From Chloromonas sp. AAM2 (taxonomy: Eukaryota > Chlorophyta > Chlorophyceae > Chlamydomonadales > Chlamydomonadaceae): a DNA stretch of 12,687 nt. A program made the translations under genes and the position numbers. The stretch is from positions 3,091 through 15,777 of the forward strand of contig QAXH01005633.1 in NCBI GenBank assembly GCA_004335635.1. The letters run 5' to 3'. The notes under the pieces were generated by a model. That model made no database searches and was not told the DNA's origin. It was given only the letters and a program-made list of their open reading frames with translations. Below are positions 9,191 to 12,687 of this stretch, in pieces (within the stretch, counting starts at the first letter, position 1; every line of letters starts with the position of its first letter).

Positions 9191-9320
9191 TAGAAGATCA
9201 AACATGTCGTCTGACATCTTGGAGATCAGAACACGCAAAACAAACTGACTGGTTAAATCAATCTAATTGAAATGCTGGGCTGCGTGGGTCCCATGTCGTC
9301 CGTCAGTGCAGCGTGAAAAT

Positions 9321-9355
9321 GCTCTGGCAAGCTCAGCACGCGCTCTGGCAAGCTC
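9321..9355. repeat. Direct repeat GCTCTGGCAAGCTC x2
   Basis: Identical 14-mers at 9321-9334 and 9342-9355, offset by 21 bp, in the intergenic region. Probably a local tandem duplication. Confidence 0.9.
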
Positions 9356-9669
9356 TCCCAGTCAGAACCCTCGTCGCTGGAGCTGCTGCTCTTCTAAGTT
9401 GGTGGTGCAATCATGCCCGACAAAAGTACACTCCACGAAGGGCTGCTCACATGGATGAGTGGAGCCTTGGGCTTGTGGGTGAGTTCAAGTGCTGCTCAGC
9501 CTCACTAGTCGTGCAACTTTAGTCACTTCGTGTGCTGATAGAGTACGCTTCACAATCGAGTGGTACAAGACATGCTGCACGGTGTAAGCTGGGGTAGAGC
9601 TAGAAGCCAGTTCCAAGGTTCTCCACACTCCAGAACTCCGATGTTTTTTCCAAAACTCCGTCTGAACTC

Positions 9670-9920
9670 TTACAACTTGCGTTGTTTGAGGTTGAATGCC
9701 CCTGCCGCTAGCAGCAGGTTACGATGGCTAAAGTGAAGGTGTGAAACCGCAGATGACTTGGTGTGGCAAGTCAGCAGCTGGCTGTAAGGTTTCTTGCTGG
9801 TGGAGGCATCCGTCTTGCTGTCCGCCTTGCCTTCCGCCTTGGCTGCACCTCCTGCTGTGGTATCGCCTGTTGGCATCACACCTTGTGTGCTCCACAGGCG
9901 TACGGTCTCGTCTGCACCAC
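9670..9920 (-). other. TAF5: TAF5 terminal exon: end of WD40 repeat 6 and C-terminal strand
   Basis: The acceptor TATGCAG joins in phase 1 to give LASGGADETVRLWST. A Lys/Ala/Asp/Ser-rich low-complexity insert follows (about 30 residues), then LLTCHTKSSAVSHLHFSHRN, which closes the propeller, and a short tail ending RKL-stop. The TAA stop is contained in a TGTAA pentamer, but that is too close to serve as the only poly(A) signal. Confidence 0.92.
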
Positions 9921-12666
9921 CTGCATACAGATTCAACGTCTAAATGAACTCAGTCAGCTACATTCATGTAACTACAGTCAGGCGTCACAGTAGCAAGCAG
10001 GTCCTTTCAGTACACCCTCAATGCCCCTGCAGCCAATCACGCTGGAGTGTCCGAGGTACTTCGCTGCCCCAAGCAATCCTTCTGGAGTGGATGCCTCTGC
10101 CTGTCTAGGACCAGCCACAGCATGAGCACAGTACAACAGTCTACCTATCAGTGTTGCGTTGCCATTGTCTATGTGAGCTGTCCTCTGCAACATCACCATC
10201 AGCACATAACTGCTGTTGCTGTTGCCATAGTCTTTCACCTGAGGCCAGTAGTGAGCCCTGGCCCCTGCTGTATGCCAGCGACCACACGGGCCCCACGTGC
10301 GCCTTGAAGCTGGCTATGCGCCGTGCGGTCCCCAGGTCCCACACCAGGATGCTGCCCCGGTCACTGCCCACTGCTATCTGCAAACAGATGGCCAACAGAC
10401 ATCACAGAATCAGGAAGAAATGATTGACTGGACTGCCTCCACTGGCGCTTTGTGCAAATGTGAGTAACTCCACAAAACGACTAACAGCGCTTGGGCCTGA
10501 TTTCCATCATCAACCCTTGTACATCCAATTCCTGCAACATTGCGGGAACCGGAAATATACTGACTTGCATCAAATGCACATGCCACACTCCTCCACTTAT
10601 GTTGTGCATGTCACGCATTCCTGTTGCCCTCATGCCTGCCCTGCATCCCTGGCAGCACCAAACGCCACCAGGCACAACAGTGGTGGGCACACGTACCACA
10701 TTATTGCCAAGCCAACAATCCGACAATTCAACTGTGTCATCTCACTGTGCTCACATGCTTGCCGTCTGGATGCATTGCCATGCATGTTGGTGCTGAAGCC
10801 AGGCCTGTCAGAAACCGCACACACGTGCCAGTTGCCACATCCCACAGCCGCACGCTGCGGTCTGTGGAGGCCGTCGCAACATACGAGGTATTCGGGTGCC
10901 AGGACACCACGTCCACGTCTGATTGATGGCCTGCAGTGCAACGCAAACACAAAGTGATGCTGGGCTGCAGCATTCATGAAAAGGATGCACGCATATGGAG
11001 CGCTGAATGAAATGCCGGAAACATGCCGTGCAAACAAAGGACAAATGCAGGTGAGAATCACATTTGCTAATACGTCAAAGTACAATGCCAAATCCAAAGG
11101 CAGGCAAGAGTGCAACACATCACTACCTCACATACACGTTGCTGTGAATAGGCATGCTTGAGCTGCCATGCCTCCTGCACACCCGCAAGCCTCTCCCGTT
11201 CTGAGCCGAGGCCAGGGATTGCATACACTCACCCACCAAAATGCGCAGCATGCGCACCGAATCAGTCGACCATACACGCGCCGTCCGGTCCGCCCCACCA
11301 CTCACAAAGTGGTACCCCAGCGGCCCCGCCGCCACATCCCACACCGGCAGCAGGTGGCCCCGGTAGCAGGTCAGCGCGTAGCCCATGTCAGCGCTCCATG
11401 CACGCACCTACACATGCAGGTCAAAGAATGATACATGGGCAAGACCAGTAGGTGTGTACAGTAGTGTGGGCACATGCATGCAAAACTCCTGAGCAGGAGA
11501 CTGCGATGCTACATCAGTGCATTCATGCTTGAGCAGCTGTCCAATGACATACTCAAGATCTAGTGTTGCTGCAGAATGGCACCGACCTGCAGAACATAAA
11601 AACTTACTTCTTGTGTTTTCCAACAACCCGATGCCCTGCGCTGCCTGCTTGCCACAGTGACCCTCTATTGCATCCGATCCTTGACTAACCAAGACAAGCG
11701 ACGGATGGCCCCTGGGGCCCCCAGTCCTCACCGTTCCGTCCCCGGCCCCACTGAGCAGCATGCGCGAGTCGTGCGTGAAGCACACTGCGTGCACAGGCCC
11801 TGTGTGCCCGTACAGGTACGTCACGCCCGGCTGCTCCTCGTCATCCGCATCCAACACAGCGCTGCTGGCGCTGGCGCCACTCTTTGACGTGCCGGCACCT
11901 GCGCCCCGGCCAGAAGCAGGCTGGTCCCCTGCAGTGATGCACACTCAGCCCAGGCGTGTGTGTGGGTGTGCATGTGGATACAGCGCGGCTCTTGCAGAGA
12001 GGCAACCCAGCACATACAGACGCAGACACACGCTGCAACTGCCTGCCTGCCTGCTTACGAATCACCTGCCTGCTTGTGACTTCTGCATCAGCAACAGCCC
12101 TTGCCGTGAAAAGCCTCTTTGCACAGGGTCTCATCTGCCTGAGCCCCAATCCTAAGGACTTCCAAAGTCACACTCAACTAGGCCGCTTCCCAGCGACCGT
12201 CCTTTCAAGTAGGCGTGTTGTGAACGGGCTCACCTGTTTGTGTCCTGGGTCGTCGAGCCGTAAGGTCGTACAGTCGCACTGACGAGTCCGCAAAGCCCGC
12301 GGCCACCTTGTCTGCAGCGAGCGTGAAGGCCGCGCAGTTCATGGTCTGCCGCGTGTTGGCGAACGTGAAGAGGCAGCAGGAGGGCAGCGCAGCGGGCCCT
12401 ACATCCACTCGTGACTCCACGTCTTTAAGCCATGCGTTGGTCACAGTCTCTGACAGGATTGGCGTCCAGGGCTGCAGGCAGAGCGTAAAACCATCATCGT
12501 TGCACATCTTCTGCTTACTTAAAAACTCATCGTGTGGGATCGCAGCTTGCAATGTGTCAAAGGTGTTGCCGTAATTAAGCCGTGTTGGTAATGCAGCAAG
12601 ATTGATCAACGGTGATGCTAGGAGCGTGCGTCCTTGTGGTGCCAGCATGCGCATGACAAACCAACA
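9670..12666 (-). CDS. TAF5: TAF5, TFIID WD40-repeat subunit, C-terminal part (5' end beyond the window)
   Basis: TBP-associated factor 5 is a scaffold subunit of nuclear TFIID, and of SAGA-type complexes in some lineages. Exons in transcription order: ~12666-12234, 11928-11732, 11407-11233, 10930-10755, 10377-10239, 9920-9670 (TAA stop at 9672-9670). Phases agree at all five junctions. The product shows six WD repeats followed by SSAVSHLHFSHRNLLLAAG, the diagnostic TAF5 end (compare T.I..V.F.RRNLL...G). The N-terminal LisH and TAF5_NTD2 domains are not present and should lie to the right of the window. The high-coordinate limit of the first exon is uncertain: the frame is open only up to an in-frame TGA at 12669-12667, and acceptors are possible anywhere down to about 12512. 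Other WD40 proteins are unlikely given the C-terminal motif and the LPSCCLFTFANT..MNC entry into repeat 1. Confidence 0.94.
10239..11928 (-). other. TAF5: TAF5 WD40 repeats 2-6 (exons 11928-11732, 11407-11233, 10930-10755, 10377-10239)
   Basis: Exon 11928-11732 has a Gly/Ser/Ala linker and an acidic DADDEEQ patch, then repeat 2 (YGHTGPVHAVCF...SGAGDGT). Exon 11407-11233 finishes repeat 2 (VRAWS) and carries repeat 3 (YRGHLLPVWDV...GGADRTARVWS). Exon 10930-10755 holds repeat 4 (GHQSDVDVVSWHPNTSYVAT...DRSVRLWD) and the start of repeat 5. Exon 10377-10239 finishes repeat 5 (IAVGSDRGSILVWDL) and starts repeat 6 (AHVGPVWSLAYSRGQGSLLA). Introns tend to cut blades before their last strand. The introns between and just after these exons are 324, 302, 377 and 318 nt. 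Repeat 5 lacks the usual Gly-His, reading TG-LASAPTCMA. Confidence 0.93.
12041..12054. repeat. TAF5: Short (GCCT)n tract in a TAF5 intron
   Basis: Three and a half GCCT units lie within the 12233-11929 intron. On the TAF5 strand it reads AGGC, and it has no evident role in splicing. Confidence 0.8.
12234..12666 (-). other. TAF5: TAF5 linker and first WD40 repeat exon (5' boundary uncertain)
   Basis: The segment contains KDVESRVDVGPAALPSCCLF and then TFANTRQTMNCAAFTLAADK, leading to VAAGFADSSVRLYDLTA, the first blade. This matches the family's L.DL..RV.......PSV.FYTF.NT...LNC......VAGGFSDSS...WD. The donor is ACAAACAG|GTGAGC, phase 1. Candidate acceptors lie at the TAG near 12619 and the CAG near 12513, which would start the exon in front of the codons for LINLAAL or KMCNDDG respectively. 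Confidence 0.85.
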
Positions 12667-12687
12667 TCAGCCTGCAGGCGTTGGACT

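Larger units (their letters stand above)
8747..9300. repeat. Three exact copies of CATGTCGTC
   Basis: Copies at 8747-8755, 9203-9211 and 9292-9300, all on the plus strand. The reverse complement of its TGTCGTC part occurs near 8850. The flanks differ, so this looks like a recurring short element rather than a duplicated segment. The 9203 copy sits in a small inverted repeat (ATGTC-GTCT-GACAT, 9204-9217). Confidence 0.6.
8241..9669. other. Intergenic region: TAF5 3' UTR and SBP gene promoter/5' UTR
   Basis: No coding region can be supported here. By position it must hold the end of the TAF5 transcript and the start of the SBP transcript, both running leftwards. It contains short direct repeats, a recurrent CATGTCGTC element, a CACGTG palindrome at 8706-8711 and three GTAC tetramers between 9426 and 9566. 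No TATA box is evident in front of 8240. Confidence 0.7.

Noticed and set aside
8241..9669. tRNA, snRNA or other structured RNA genes in the intergenic region
   Set aside because: Looked for cloverleaf-like boxes and strong hairpins by eye; only short inverted repeats were found.

Overview
The window reads as a piece of nuclear genome from a green alga, most likely a chlorophyte. Genes are split by many short GT..AG introns (142-377 nt). Coding exons are fairly GC-rich, and the long low-complexity Gln/Pro/Ala stretches are typical of algal regulators. The best-recognised protein is an SBP-domain factor, a family confined to green algae and land plants. Nothing bacterial, viral or organellar is visible. 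The species cannot be named from sequence alone.

Both genes I can support lie on the minus strand. (1) Positions 1075-8240 hold a 12-exon gene for a predicted protein of about 1,471 residues. It has an N-terminal Trp motif, an SBP DNA-binding domain, a ~500-residue Gln/Pro-rich region, the conserved middle region of long land-plant SPL proteins, an acidic tract and a C-terminal ankyrin region. This is the architecture of Chlamydomonas CRR1 and the long SPL proteins (SPL1/7/12/14). (2) Positions 9670 to the right edge hold the last six exons of TAF5, the WD40 subunit of TFIID. Its N-terminal half lies beyond the window. For all 17 internal splice junctions in the two models, donor, acceptor and reading phase agree.

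Positions 1-1074 hold the probable 3' UTR and flank of the SBP gene, with a TGTAA poly(A)-type signal followed by GT-rich sequence and a (CA/TG)16 microsatellite. Positions 8241-9669 separate the two genes. That stretch must contain the 3' UTR of TAF5 and the promoter and 5' UTR of the SBP gene, and it holds short repeats including three exact copies of a 9-mer.

The two products work at different steps of the same process. SBP factors bind GTAC-core elements in target promoters, while TAF5 is part of the general machinery recruited to them. Their adjacency is probably coincidental. The most unusual points are an SBP second zinc site in which the conserved His is Glu and a new Cys lies nearby, and a 204-nt intron that is fully open in frame and would encode a Cys-rich insert if retained. 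I found no undescribed multi-gene system here.
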